Positions 1 to 7,763 of a stretch of 64,000 nucleotides of DNA are shown piece by piece. The DNA is from Candidatus Zixiibacteriota bacterium. Lineage in GTDB: Bacteria; Zixibacteria; MSB-5A5; GN15; FEB-12. Position numbers and translations under genes: made by a program. Where the stretch lies: NCBI GenBank assembly GCA_034003725.1, contig JAVEYB010000011.1, forward strand, positions 1 to 64,000, in the 5' to 3' direction. Position 1 is the stretch's first letter. Each line of letters starts with the position of its first letter. The notes under the pieces are model-generated. The model had not been told where the DNA came from, searched no databases, and worked only from the letters and a program-made list of their open reading frames with translations.

Positions 1-26
1 TTCCATACACGACGCTCTTCCGATCT
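1..26 (+). other. residual Illumina adapter sequence
   Basis: The first 26 bases match the 3' part of the Illumina TruSeq universal adapter (ending GACGCTCTTCCGATCT) at 25 of 26 positions; the mismatch is an A at base 5. This is sequencing artefact, not biology. It implies that position 1 is a raw contig end. Confidence 0.93.
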
Positions 27-286
27 AACCAACCCCCCAAACACAAGAACCTCGTGCCCGTGACCTTGTTCACGGTGAACCAACCTCCCAAGCACAAGAT
101 CCTCGTGCCCGTGACCTTGGTCACGGTGAACCAACCTCCCAAACACAAGATCTTCGTGCCCGTGACCTTGGTCACGGCGAACCAACCCCCAAGCACAAGA
201 TCCTCGTGCCCGTGACCTTGGTCACGGTGAACCAACCTCCCAAGCACAAGATCCTCGTGCCCGTGACCTTGGTCACGGAGATCCAA
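27..286 (+). repeat. tandem array of 51-bp palindromic repeats, left of the RAYT gene
   Basis: Five units start at about 27, 78, 129, 180 and 230 (period 51, once 50). Each unit holds the palindrome CCGTGACCTTGGTCACGG (8-bp arms, TT centre) at 58, 109, 160, 210 and 261, followed by a spacer rich in AACCAACC and CACAAGATC. The first copy has one arm mismatch. The same unit recurs right of the transposase gene, as expected of REP-type elements mobilised by a RAYT. Confidence 0.9.
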
Positions 287-318
287 CCGTGACCAAGGTC
301 ACGGGCACAAGCACGAGC
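287..318 (-). repeat. inverted copy of the REP-like palindrome next to the RAYT 3' end
   Basis: The palindrome here reads CCGTGACCAAGGTCACGG and is followed by the reverse complement of the conserved GCTCGTG flank, so this unit points against the left array. It sits just beyond the stop codon of the transposase gene. Oppositely oriented REPs beside a RAYT gene are typical of these elements. Confidence 0.75.
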
Positions 319-331
319 CACAACGAGACCG

Positions 332-886
332 TCAGTCGCTACCCAGAATGTCCGGGCGAAATTCATCCAATATGACAGTACCGTTGCCCTTCCCGATACG
401 TGCCGCGGCACTGGACCACGCCCATTCTGTGGGATTCGTGACCAATTGCCGTCTGACCGGGTTGTTCTCAATGTACTCGATTGTCCGGACTGCCGAATCG
501 TAATCGGTGATATTGCGATCGAATCCTCCCCCCGCCTGCCAGAATCGTCGTACCGACCTCTCTCCGACTTGCACGCGGATGCTCGCAATCGTGTCGGGTT
601 CAGTCTTCTCCCAGTGCGCATTCACCCGCCTGGCGAACGGCTCCTTGATGTGCCGGAGAATGTTTCCGATCGAATATACTTCGTTGATCGGATGGACCAT
701 CAAATGAACGTGCTCCGGCATGAACACGTATGCATACACGCGAATCAAACTCATCGTCCGACACCGATTGAGCCCGTCGGCCAGCCATCGGCACAGCAAC
801 GGATCGACCAGCAACTGTCTTCGCTGAAAACACGAGAAAGTGAGAAAATGCAAGTGCCCTTGGATGTTGTAGTACTTTCGCTTCAT
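332..886 (-). CDS. REP-associated tyrosine transposase (RAYT, IS200/Y1 family)
   Basis: Single-strand DNA transposase of the HUH (Y1) family, predicted to nick REP-like palindromes through a tyrosine. The protein opens MKRKYYNIQGHLHFLTFS, has the metal-binding HUH motif in MPEHVHLMV, and ends with the family block IEYIENNPVRRQLV...EWAWSSA; the tyrosine in that block is the likely nucleophile. About 184 residues is usual for a RAYT. I start at the ATG at 886, preceded by GGTGGAAGGAG; an in-frame TTG at 925 would add 13 residues that do not look conserved. The gene lies between two arrays of the same 51-bp palindromic repeat, which are probably its substrate. It appears intact. Confidence 0.9.
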   Translation of the reverse strand: MKRKYYNIQGHLHFLTFSCFQRRQLLVDPLLCRWLADGLNRCRTMSLIRVYAYVFMPEHVHLMVHPINEVYSIGNILRHIKEPFARRVNAHWEKTEPDTIASIRVQVGERSVRRFWQAGGGFDRNITDYDSAVRTIEYIENNPVRRQLVTNPTEWAWSSAAARIGKGNGTVILDEFRPDILGSD

Positions 887-990
887 CTCCTTCCACCGAT
901 TACACGCTTGCTCATGAAAACTCAATCACATGCACATCGCAAATCGCCGAACGATTGACTACTGCCAAGTCTGCACAGTCCCCTCGTTCC

Positions 991-1235
991 TCGTGCCCGT
1001 GACCTTGGTCACGGTGAACCAACCTCCCAAACACAAGATCCTCGTGCCCGTGACCTTGGTCACGGCGAACCAACCCCCCAAACACAAGATCCTCGTGCCC
1101 GTGACCTTGGTCACGGCGAACCAACCTCCCAAGCACAAGATCCTCGTGCCCGTGACCTTGGTCACGGCGAACCCACCTCCCAAACACAAGATCCTCGTGC
1201 CCGTGACCTTGGTCACGGCGAACCAACCCCTCCCC
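991..1235 (+). repeat. tandem array of 51-bp palindromic repeats, right of the RAYT gene
   Basis: Five palindromes (CCGTGACCTTGGTCACGG) start at 997, 1048, 1099, 1150 and 1201, exactly 51 bp apart, with the same spacer as the left array (AACCAACC...CACAAGATCCTCGTGC). Direction is the same as the left array. Because 51 is a multiple of three, all frames through the array stay open and give spurious 17-residue repeat peptides. Confidence 0.9.
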
Positions 1236-1237
1236 CA

Positions 1238-1490
1238 CACTTTCCCTACCACTTCGATGGAAAAAATGCCCGGCCCCCCTTGGTAAAGACTCCTCTCACA
1301 CGAGGCGCAAAAACGATGGCACTTGTGTATCGCGACAGATCGTCAAATACCCGCTCAAACATGGGTTATTCCCCTGCCGGATATCAAGATTGGAGGAAAA
1401 GAAAAAAAATGGGTCCCTATAAAAATGACAAAACAAACCCATTTCCCCGTAACTCACACGCGGTCAGGCTTGTACGATGAAAAACCTGTC
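1238..1490 (+). repeat. intergenic repeat, copy A (copy B inverted near 39.4-39.7 kb)
   Basis: Non-coding stretch whose ends resemble the reverse complement of 39400-39690. Shared blocks include ACTTTCCC-ACCA-CT-CGATGGAAAAAA at 1240-1265, AGAAAAAAAATGGG near 1398, AAAATGACAAAAC near 1421 and CTTGTAC near 1469. The middle is poorly conserved. The blocks keep the same order and similar spacing in both copies. No convincing coding sequence is seen. The element is unidentified. Confidence 0.65.
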
Positions 1491-1500
1491 TGGGACCGTT

Positions 1501-1540
1501 CTGTCGGATGCTTTCCGCCAGAGGCGGATACATCCGACAG
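1501..1540. terminator. strong hairpin downstream of the epimerase gene
   Basis: A 10-bp perfect outer stem (CTGTCGGATG with CATCCGACAG) and a 6-bp inner stem (TCCGCC-AGA-GGCGGA) lie 24 bases beyond the stop of the minus-strand epimerase gene. There is no clear U-tract on the minus strand, so the terminator role is tentative. It could be another palindromic repeat. Confidence 0.45.
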
Positions 1541-1564
1541 TGGCTTCAGCCTGGGAAAAGCTCC

Positions 1565-2590
1565 TCACCCCATCCGCGACATCAGGTACGCCGCGTCTTC
1601 GGCCCGATAGTCGAAATCCTCTTCCTTGATCGCATCCGGCGGACTCACGCGCTCCCATTCGACCGTGCGACACAATGCCTCCGCGCGGTCGATCGGCTCC
1701 GTATAGCCGAGTTCCTGTCTGATGCGACTGCTGTCGGCGTCCAGATGATGCCGATAATCGAGCGGCTGTTTGAGATGTCGTGGGAGATGCTCTTCGGGTA
1801 CACCGACAATCTCGCCGTTCCATCCGGCGGCGCGGCCGATCGCCTTGATCCAGTCGCGTTCGGTGAGCGCTTCCGGCTCGCCGACATTGTAGACACGTCC
1901 GGTCGCGCGATCATCGGTGACCGCAAGCACGATCCCCTGCGCGACATTCTCGACATACCCGCGTATCCAGCGCGCGCGTACCTGCCGTTCGTCGAGCAGG
2001 ATAAACGGCCGACGGTCGTCCATGCGCTTGAGGTAGTCGAACAATCGGTGCTGACGGTCGCTCGGACCGTACACCATCGGCAAACGGAGAACCGTCCAGC
2101 TCAGCCGGTCCTGTCCGGTCACGACGCGCTCCACGAGGATCTTGTCGTAGTCATACATCCGGTCGGACTTGTCTCTGACGTCGGCGCGATACGGATAATA
2201 ATTCCGGCGAAGCGGCGAATCCTCGGTCAGTCTCCCGGCGACGACCGGGCCTTCGTCTTTCATGCGGAGAAGGTCCATGTTGCGATAGACGTCGACACTG
2301 CTGACGACCACGTAGCGGTCGGTTCGGCCGCTCAGCGCGTTGACCGTGCGCACCGCCTCCGCCTCGGTCAACAGGATCATGTCGAGCACGACATCGGGAG
2401 CGAATCGCCCGATCTCGGACACATGCTCGCCGATTCTGCTGCGGTCGGCGTGTATGTGTTCGACACCCTCGGGCAGCCTGGTGCGGGATTCGCCCCGGTG
2501 ATAGACCATGACCCGGTGCCCCTGGGCGTGCAGTATCCGGATAACGTGCGGCCCCATGAACCGGGTGCCGCCGATCACGAAGACATTCAT
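1565..2590 (-). CDS. NAD-dependent epimerase/dehydratase (extended SDR)
   Basis: Predicted cytosolic nucleotide-sugar or related epimerase/dehydratase. The N-terminus MNVFVIGGTRFMGPHV carries the Rossmann GxxGxxG-type motif; further on are VVSSVDVY and YDYDK, a YxxxK active-site pair, then VLRLPMVYGP, characteristic of extended SDRs. The substrate cannot be read from sequence. It is 21 bases downstream of the TPR lipoprotein gene on the same strand, so the two are probably co-transcribed. Length (341 residues) is normal for the family. Function is secure at family level only. Confidence 0.88.
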   Translation of the reverse strand: MNVFVIGGTRFMGPHVIRILHAQGHRVMVYHRGESRTRLPEGVEHIHADRSRIGEHVSEIGRFAPDVVLDMILLTEAEAVRTVNALSGRTDRYVVVSSVDVYRNMDLLRMKDEGPVVAGRLTEDSPLRRNYYPYRADVRDKSDRMYDYDKILVERVVTGQDRLSWTVLRLPMVYGPSDRQHRLFDYLKRMDDRRPFILLDERQVRARWIRGYVENVAQGIVLAVTDDRATGRVYNVGEPEALTERDWIKAIGRAAGWNGEIVGVPEEHLPRHLKQPLDYRHHLDADSSRIRQELGYTEPIDRAEALCRTVEWERVSPPDAIKEEDFDYRAEDAAYLMSRMG

Positions 2591-2611
2591 GGCGGAGTCC
2601 GTCCCGGGAAG

Positions 2612-4081
2612 CTAAGACGACGACAGCGCCGCCTCGCGCGCGAGCGCTTTCTGCCGGACATACGCGTAGGCCGGACCCATCGTCTCGTTGAAGTGCGCGG
2701 CCTTATGATACCACGACCGCGCCTCGAGCATGTTGCCCAGTCCTTCGTACGCCTGCCCGAGACGGTAAAGATTGTATGGACTATAGAGGTTCGCCTGTTT
2801 CAGGTCGGTTATCGCCGCCTCATACCGCCCTTCGGCCAGCGCGATGATGGCGGACAACTCGTGCGATATCCTCGCCAGTCCGGGGTTCTGCGTCCGACGC
2901 GTCCACGTGGCGTACTCCCCCTGGAGCCTGCGGGCAGTGTCGAAGTCGCCGCGCCCGACCGCGATCCGTGCGCCGAAATAGTATCCGTTAAGCGCGCTGT
3001 TCTCCTTGACCTGGTCGGAAACGTCGGCGTTGCGAATACACTCCCCTGCCGTCTCCAGCAGCCGCGCCGCCGTGTCAAAATCGCCCATCTCGATATGCAC
3101 ACTGGTCAGAAGAAGCAGATCGCCCGCCATGGCGCTGGAATCGTGACTGGCTCTGCCGAGCTCGAGCTGTCGATCGAGATAGACCAGCGCGGAATCGAAA
3201 TTGCCTTCGTCAATGAAGCTCGCCGCCAGCGCGGTCAGCGCCTGGCGACGACGACCGTCGTTGGCCGATGCTTCCAGCATCGTGCGCAGTTGCTGCCGGG
3301 CCGAGTCCGCGTGCCCCTGCAGCAGCAGCGCGCTCGCAATCCCCAGATGCGAGAATACGAACTCAGGACTGATCTCGAGCGCCTTGCGATACGTCTCGAT
3401 CGCCCTGTCGAACTTGCCCGACTTCAACAGCAACTCGGCGTACGAATCGTACGGATTCGGATCGTCGGGAATAAGCGATGTGTACCGCTGAAAAGCCTCT
3501 TCCGCCTTGTCGTATTGCCCGAGGTAGCGGTAGGCGTAGCCCATCTGGTTGAAAATCGGCGAGTACTCCGGGTCGATCTGCTCGGCCTTCTGGTACTCCG
3601 CGACCGCACGCTCATAATCCTGCTGCCCGAAGTAGTAGTTGCCCAGAAGCGCCGCCACCCGAACGTCACGCGGATACAGCTCCACCAGGCGTTCGAACAG
3701 CTCCTTCTGTTTGCGGGAATCGCCGTTCACCCCCGCCTGCGTCGCGAGAATCACCAGTTGCTCGCCCTTACTCACGTTGTCCAGCAGCGACACCGCGCGA
3801 TTAAAACTGGCGAAGAATTCCTTTGGGGTCTGCTGCGCGTTCGCGAGCATCAAATGCGCCATCGCGAATCCGGGATCGGCCTTCACGGCACGTTCAAGGT
3901 GCGGAATCGCCTCCTGCGCTCGGAGCTTCTCCAGGAGCGCACGGCCCTCGATATACTCCCGACGGGCTGCATCCGAAGACGTCGTGATCGGCATGGTGCC
4001 GTCGTCGCGGCCCCCGCATCCCAACACCCCCAGCGTCAGACAAATGCCGATGACGACAATCAAGGTACGCTGTGGTCGCAT
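2612..4081 (-). CDS. TPR-repeat lipoprotein
   Basis: A 489-residue protein with a lipoprotein signal (MRPQRTLIVVIGICLTLGVLGCGG; Cys at residue 22) followed by many tetratricopeptide repeats, for example AIPHLERAVKADPGFAMAHLMLANA, YERAVAEYQKAEQIDPEYSPIFNQMGYAYRYLGQ and FDRAIETYRKALEISPEFVFSHLGIA. TPRs mediate protein-protein contacts, and the lipid anchor puts it in the envelope. I start at the ATG at 4081 because it is preceded by AAAGGGATG and gives a proper signal peptide; the frame is open 165 bases further upstream without signal-like sequence. It is followed by the epimerase gene. Specific role unknown. Confidence 0.85.
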   Translation of the reverse strand: MRPQRTLIVVIGICLTLGVLGCGGRDDGTMPITTSSDAARREYIEGRALLEKLRAQEAIPHLERAVKADPGFAMAHLMLANAQQTPKEFFASFNRAVSLLDNVSKGEQLVILATQAGVNGDSRKQKELFERLVELYPRDVRVAALLGNYYFGQQDYERAVAEYQKAEQIDPEYSPIFNQMGYAYRYLGQYDKAEEAFQRYTSLIPDDPNPYDSYAELLLKSGKFDRAIETYRKALEISPEFVFSHLGIASALLLQGHADSARQQLRTMLEASANDGRRRQALTALAASFIDEGNFDSALVYLDRQLELGRASHDSSAMAGDLLLLTSVHIEMGDFDTAARLLETAGECIRNADVSDQVKENSALNGYYFGARIAVGRGDFDTARRLQGEYATWTRRTQNPGLARISHELSAIIALAEGRYEAAITDLKQANLYSPYNLYRLGQAYEGLGNMLEARSWYHKAAHFNETMGPAYAYVRQKALAREAALSSS

Positions 4082-4380
4082 TCTATCATCCCTTTCCAGA
4101 CGTCCCGACAGCTGCCGGTTCCCGCCGCAACGATCCAGTCCGGATCGCGGGCAACCGTCGTCGTCGGTCGTTCGGTGCGCCCCAACATAGAACGCTGCCC
4201 CGGAATATACAAGAGCAACCTGAGCGCGCTGCTGACACAGCAACACGAAGCTATCCTATGTGGACCACACAATACAACATTAATACGGGCAATCACCTCC
4301 ATGAGTTGCAATGGATTAGCCCCGGGCGAGTTCAACCGGCGATCCGAATGTCATGGCAATGTCATCGAATCCGTGCCCGC
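4082..4380. other. intergenic region, no gene seen
   Basis: 299 bases between the TPR lipoprotein and endonuclease-family genes, both on the minus strand. It should hold the promoter of the lipoprotein operon, but I see no convincing -35/-10 pair. A small palindrome TGTGGACCACA lies near 4259. The frames that cross it lack homology-like features. Confidence 0.5.
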
Positions 4381-5355
4381 CTACTCTGTCACCGAAACCG
4401 AGATCGGGAAGTGATCGCTGTAACCATCGGGATTGTAACCCGACGACGGTCTTCCGAATCGAATCGGCGAAGGATAAGCGCCGCTTGCTGTCATCTCCGG
4501 AAATCGCTCGATGGCAACCGGATAAGAACCGTCAACCGATGCGCGAACGGTCAGGCCGCTGCCCCCGGTCAGCAACCCTTTCGAGACAAGGACCTGATCG
4601 AGCACATTCGGAAAGTTTTCAAAATAGTGCGTGCCGATCGCCTCTCCGAGAAACGGCCACATCAGATTCAGGAAACGGGGCGTTCGCGCCATCGTGACTT
4701 TTGTTCGAATGTTGCCCGAGAGCGCATAGTTCGTCATCGAACGGTTGAACGGTTCATCGTTGAAATCGCCCATGACCAGTACGGAAGCGTCGGTGCCGAC
4801 AATCTCGGTAATCCGCTCGTGCCAGTACGCGAGCGTTTCGGCCGCCATGATGCGGTACGGCTCGGATTCCCACTCCCCGCCCGATCGCGACGGCCAGTGG
4901 TTGCCGATCGCGATCAGCAGATTGCCGGCCGTCGTGCGAAAATTCACCTGGTAGAGGTCACGGGTCGCGGTGCGTTTCTGGATGACGTGAAAAAACTCCT
5001 CTTCGGCGGTAAACAACGCGCTGTCGTAAATGAAGCCGACGTCGATACCACGCAGGTCCGATGCGTCGTGGTGCGCAACACGGTAGGCGCGCCCCAGCGG
5101 GCCCAGCGACTGGACCAGCAGTTCCATCACCGTCTTGTTTTCGACCTCGCAGACGCCCAGCAGGTCCGGCCCCACGCCCCCGTTCAATCGGCAGATGATG
5201 CTCGACAGTTGACGGATTTTTCGATCCCGCACGGTCTTGGTCCACCCCTGGAGTTCGCGGTTGAGTTCCGCCTGCAGCCACGCCGGGCGGTCGGGCGCAT
5301 TGTTGACGTCGAACAGGTTCTCCAGATTCCACCATGCGACGTAATAGGTGCTCAT
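4381..5355 (-). CDS. endonuclease/exonuclease/phosphatase family protein
   Basis: 324-residue member of the Mg-dependent EEP fold (DNase I, sphingomyelinase and inositol phosphatase relatives). Visible motifs: WWNLENLFD near the N-terminus (Asn and Glu of the metal site), NHWPSRSGGEWESEPYR, VLVMGDFNDEP (the general GDFN motif) and the C-terminal YSDHFPISVSV (the SDH catalytic pair). There is no signal peptide, so it is probably cytosolic. The start ATG is preceded by GAGGTGAG. The NLENLF opening is usual for the bacterial nuclease-like branch, but the substrate is unknown. Confidence 0.88.
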   Translation of the reverse strand: MSTYYVAWWNLENLFDVNNAPDRPAWLQAELNRELQGWTKTVRDRKIRQLSSIICRLNGGVGPDLLGVCEVENKTVMELLVQSLGPLGRAYRVAHHDASDLRGIDVGFIYDSALFTAEEEFFHVIQKRTATRDLYQVNFRTTAGNLLIAIGNHWPSRSGGEWESEPYRIMAAETLAYWHERITEIVGTDASVLVMGDFNDEPFNRSMTNYALSGNIRTKVTMARTPRFLNLMWPFLGEAIGTHYFENFPNVLDQVLVSKGLLTGGSGLTVRASVDGSYPVAIERFPEMTASGAYPSPIRFGRPSSGYNPDGYSDHFPISVSVTE

Positions 5356-5527
5356 AACTCACCTCGTATGAGTCTGTCGCCACCCCAACCCGAACGCGGA
5401 ATTATCCGCAAGTGGCGTGTGATTGATGCGTGCGATGTCCTTCGGATGTTGTCCCCCGCGAAAAGCAACCTACGAGATCGTGCCGGTGGAGTCAAGTGCG
5501 GCACGAGGAGAAATCAGGTGCGAGGAC

Positions 5528-5564
5528 AAAAAGGAATGCCCGTGGCGATTACCACGGGCATTCC
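5528..5564 (-). terminator. rho-independent terminator of the 5593-6219 lipoprotein gene
   Basis: Perfect 13-bp stem (GGAATGCCCGTGG / CCACGGGCATTCC, 6-base loop) followed on the minus strand by TTTTT. It lies 29 bases beyond the stop of the lipoprotein gene. Confidence 0.92.
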
Positions 5565-5592
5565 CTCCAAAGAATATCGATTGTGGCGGAGT

Positions 5593-6219
5593 CTACATCG
5601 ACTCCTTCTGTATCGCGCGGATCATACCGAGAAACTGCGACGTCATCATCGCCGCGGTCCTGTCGGGACCGGTCAGCTTGAAGAAGACGTTCCCCTGCGG
5701 ACCCTCGAGCACGACACCGGTCATCCGGTAGTTCGGCTTTGCCACGGTGTTGCCGGACATCGGACCGCCCATCGACGCGTTGTACGAGCCGATCGCCTGC
5801 ACGACATGAGCGGTCATACCGTCGACCTCCAGCGTACTCATCGAAGGTTCGCTCCTGTCGGCGAGCTCCATCTGCCCTACCCACCGCGCGATGTTGTCCT
5901 GTACGCCGCCGCCCTGATCCGGTCCGAAATAAAACACGTTCACGGTCGCCGAGTCCATCTCACCGTCGACTGCGCTCAGGCAGAAATCCGCCGCGCGCAT
6001 ACCGGACGGACCGAGGTCGGTCCAAGTCTGGTCCGGATAAAACGTAACCCCGGCCACCGTCGTGCCGGTTGCGGCAGCAACGTACGCCGTGGTATCAGCA
6101 GCCGACGCCGCCGACTGCGATGCCGGCTTGTCGGCCGTGTTGTCCGAAGTGCAGCCGGCCAGAAACAATGCTGCGATTGCCCCGATGGCGAGCAACCGCG
6201 AGGTCACCGTGTTGTTCAT
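5593..6219 (-). CDS. putative lipoprotein of unknown function
   Basis: 208 residues with a lipoprotein signal MNNTVTSRLLAIGAIAALFLAGCTS (Cys 22), then a Thr/Ala/Ser-rich linker and a globular part including TDLGPSGMRAADFCLSAV and MTGVVLEGPQGNVFFKLTGPDRT. The second block resembles the ends of proteins that predict inner-membrane or periplasmic lipoproteins of the PsbP-like or DUF1795 type, but the match is too weak to name. The frame extends to 6342, but the ATG at 6219 gives the signal peptide. The gene is monocistronic with a strong terminator. Confidence 0.78.
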   Translation of the reverse strand: MNNTVTSRLLAIGAIAALFLAGCTSDNTADKPASQSAASAADTTAYVAAATGTTVAGVTFYPDQTWTDLGPSGMRAADFCLSAVDGEMDSATVNVFYFGPDQGGGVQDNIARWVGQMELADRSEPSMSTLEVDGMTAHVVQAIGSYNASMGGPMSGNTVAKPNYRMTGVVLEGPQGNVFFKLTGPDRTAAMMTSQFLGMIRAIQKESM

Positions 6220-6356
6220 CTTCGTCCTCTCTGTTTTCGCTCCCTCCAGAACAGACATCGCAAACACTATAAGATAGTCGGCGTGCGGCGGGGCGCAAGC
6301 ATCGAGTCTGATGGTCCACATTAAAGACACCGGCGCAAACACGAAAAAGGATTAAT

Positions 6357-6399
6357 AAAAAACGTCCCGAGCCGGGGGGGAGGGGAACGGCACGGGACG
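6357..6399 (-). terminator. orphan minus-strand terminator
   Basis: On the minus strand, CGTCCCGTGCCG pairs with CGGCTCGGGACG (12 bp, one mismatch) around a 13-base loop and is followed by TTTTTTATTAA. No minus-strand gene lies upstream of it before the sigma factor gene. It therefore may end a short transcript started in the 6400-6700 gap. Confidence 0.75.
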
Positions 6400-6703
6400 G
6401 AAGAGCAGCCAGTTGTCGGATCCCGATGCAGTGCCGGCTGCTACTTACGGTAACCAAGATAATGAGAAAGAAGTTTCAAGTCCAGACGGATTCTTCATCT
6501 TTTTTTCCGAAACTCGCTGTTTTTGCGAATAGTTCGTGAGACAACCAGTTATCAAAGACTTACTGGACCATTTCACTACGCTTTTGTCTAACTTCCGCAT
6601 AGCTTGCGGAAGGATTTGTTCAAGCGCGATGCCCGAGCGGAAACGTTTCTGCGACGATTTCTGACGACGCGGGTTTTTTGGGGTTTTCCTGAATCGGATT
6701 GGC

Positions 6704-6709
6704 TATAAT
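6704..6709 (+). promoter_or_regulatory. -10 box (TATAAT) of the ECF sigma gene, leaderless
   Basis: A perfect TATAAT ends only 8 bases before the ATG at 6718, so transcription would start at or next to the start codon. No Shine-Dalgarno sequence is present. The -35 region is weak (TTGGGG at 6679 with a 19-bp spacer). Confidence 0.65.
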
Positions 6710-6717
6710 GAAATCAA

Positions 6718-7329
6718 ATGAGTGAAATTGAAATTGTCAGGCGGGCTCAGGCCGGAGACTTTGAGGCGTTTACTGAACTGGTCAACGCGCACAAAGACAA
6801 ATTGTACGCGTTCGTTCGAAAGTTGACCGGCGACCCCGAGGATACGAACGACATCGTACAGGAGACCTTTCTCAAGGCGATTGACAAGATCGACCAGTTT
6901 CGAGGTGAGGCGTCATTTGGTACCTGGTTGACCAGTATTGCGTTAAATCAGGCACGGGCGATGTTTGCGAAACGGCGACAGGCCGACCTGAGACCGCTTG
7001 AGGAGTACCTCCCGGCAGGCACATCGAGCGGGCCGAACCCGCTGGAGAATGCAGCGTTGTTCGACTGGCGTGATCCGCATACGGAGCTCGAAGCGGCGGA
7101 GATCACCCGCCTGGTCGAAGAGGGTCTGGCAGAGATACCGTTCGTGTATCGAGAGGCATTTTTACTGCGTTATGTCGAAGAGATGTCAGTCAAAGAGGTT
7201 GCGGCCGCCATCGGCCAGTCCGAAGCCGCCACCAAGTCCCGTATCCTACGGGCTCGACTGGCGCTCCGCGACTTCCTCTCCAAACGGTTCGAGGCGAATT
7301 ATGGCGAGAAAGTGCGAAAATTTCATTAG
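6718..7329 (+). CDS. ECF RNA polymerase sigma factor (RpoE-like)
   Basis: 203-residue sigma-70 family factor. Region 2 is clear (AGDFEAFTELVNAHKDKLYAF, DIVQETFLKAIDKIDQFRGEASFGTWL, the conserved -10 recognition part), a linker follows, and region 4 has the helix-turn-helix IPFVYREAFLLRYVEEMSVKEVAAAIGQSEAATKSRILRARLALR. It directs RNA polymerase to stress or envelope promoters. The start codon directly follows a TATAAT box. The next gene, overlapping by 29 bases, encodes a zinc anti-sigma factor that should hold it inactive. The RND transport genes downstream may be its targets, which is inference. Confidence 0.94.
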   Translation: MSEIEIVRRAQAGDFEAFTELVNAHKDKLYAFVRKLTGDPEDTNDIVQETFLKAIDKIDQFRGEASFGTWLTSIALNQARAMFAKRRQADLRPLEEYLPAGTSSGPNPLENAALFDWRDPHTELEAAEITRLVEEGLAEIPFVYREAFLLRYVEEMSVKEVAAAIGQSEAATKSRILRARLALRDFLSKRFEANYGEKVRKFH

Positions 7330-7552
7330 CGGCTTGGCTGATTTTATCGACGGTGAGATGCCGTCGGAGCTTTGTGACGAGATCGAGAAGCATATCGGTC
7401 AGTGCAACAACTGCAGGATTATGGTCGACACGATGCGGCAGACGGTGCACCTTTGCCGCGAAGGGAAAGAAGAGAAGCTTCCCCCAGCCATCGAGGCAAA
7501 GCTGATTGGCCTCCTTAAGGCTCGATGGGACAAGAAGTTCGGCCACTCCTGA
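7301..7552 (+). CDS. zinc-finger (zf-HC2) anti-sigma factor
   Basis: 83-residue protein starting MARKCENFISGLADFIDGEM with the HxxxCxxC motif H31-IGQ-C35-NN-C38, the zinc-binding anti-sigma (ZAS) signature. It is expected to bind and silence the ECF sigma factor encoded directly upstream. The two reading frames overlap by 29 bases, a usual arrangement for such pairs and one that couples translation. There is no transmembrane segment, so it belongs to the soluble type of anti-sigma factor. The short C-terminal helix IEAKLIGLLKARWDKKF is amphipathic. Confidence 0.88.
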   Translation: MARKCENFISGLADFIDGEMPSELCDEIEKHIGQCNNCRIMVDTMRQTVHLCREGKEEKLPPAIEAKLIGLLKARWDKKFGHS

Positions 7553-7763
7553 GCTGTTTTTAACTCCCATTCGCATCCCGTCCCCTTCTTTTCAGCCTTG
7601 CGCCGAAGCGCGATCCCCGGTATGGAATTCGGGTTCAGGTCACTCTACGTATAGATGGCCTGGATCATGGCCGAAGTCCCGGGCGACAAATCCTGAATCA
7701 TTTTCCCGCTCGGCCTGTCTAAGTCGGCAAATGCTGGAACAAATCAGGTGAAAGGTTTCCCGA

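Larger units (their letters stand above)
6220..6717. other. intergenic region upstream of the ECF sigma gene
   Basis: 498 bases between divergent genes. It holds an orphan minus-strand terminator (6357-6399), a hairpin CTTCCGCA/TGCGGAAG at 6592-6612 that could be an operator, and the promoter of the sigma factor gene. Base composition from 6450 to 6700 is visibly AT-richer than the genes. No protein-coding gene is seen. Confidence 0.6.

Noticed and set aside
27-1235. CRISPR array
   Set aside because: Repeats are contiguous with almost identical spacers, there are no cas genes, and the unit is a palindrome beside a RAYT gene.
912-1286. Repeat peptides such as LVPVTLVTANQPPKHKI
   Set aside because: The 51-bp repeat is a multiple of three, so all frames stay open. 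The palindromes explain the pattern and no start with a ribosome site exists.
1508-4414. Plus-strand open frame of 968 codons
   Set aside because: It is antisense to the epimerase and TPR lipoprotein genes, which have clear domains, signal peptides and ribosome sites. Long antisense frames are common at this G+C.
4072-6324. Plus-strand open frame of 750 codons
   Set aside because: Antisense to the endonuclease-family and lipoprotein genes; Arg/His-rich composition and no domain.
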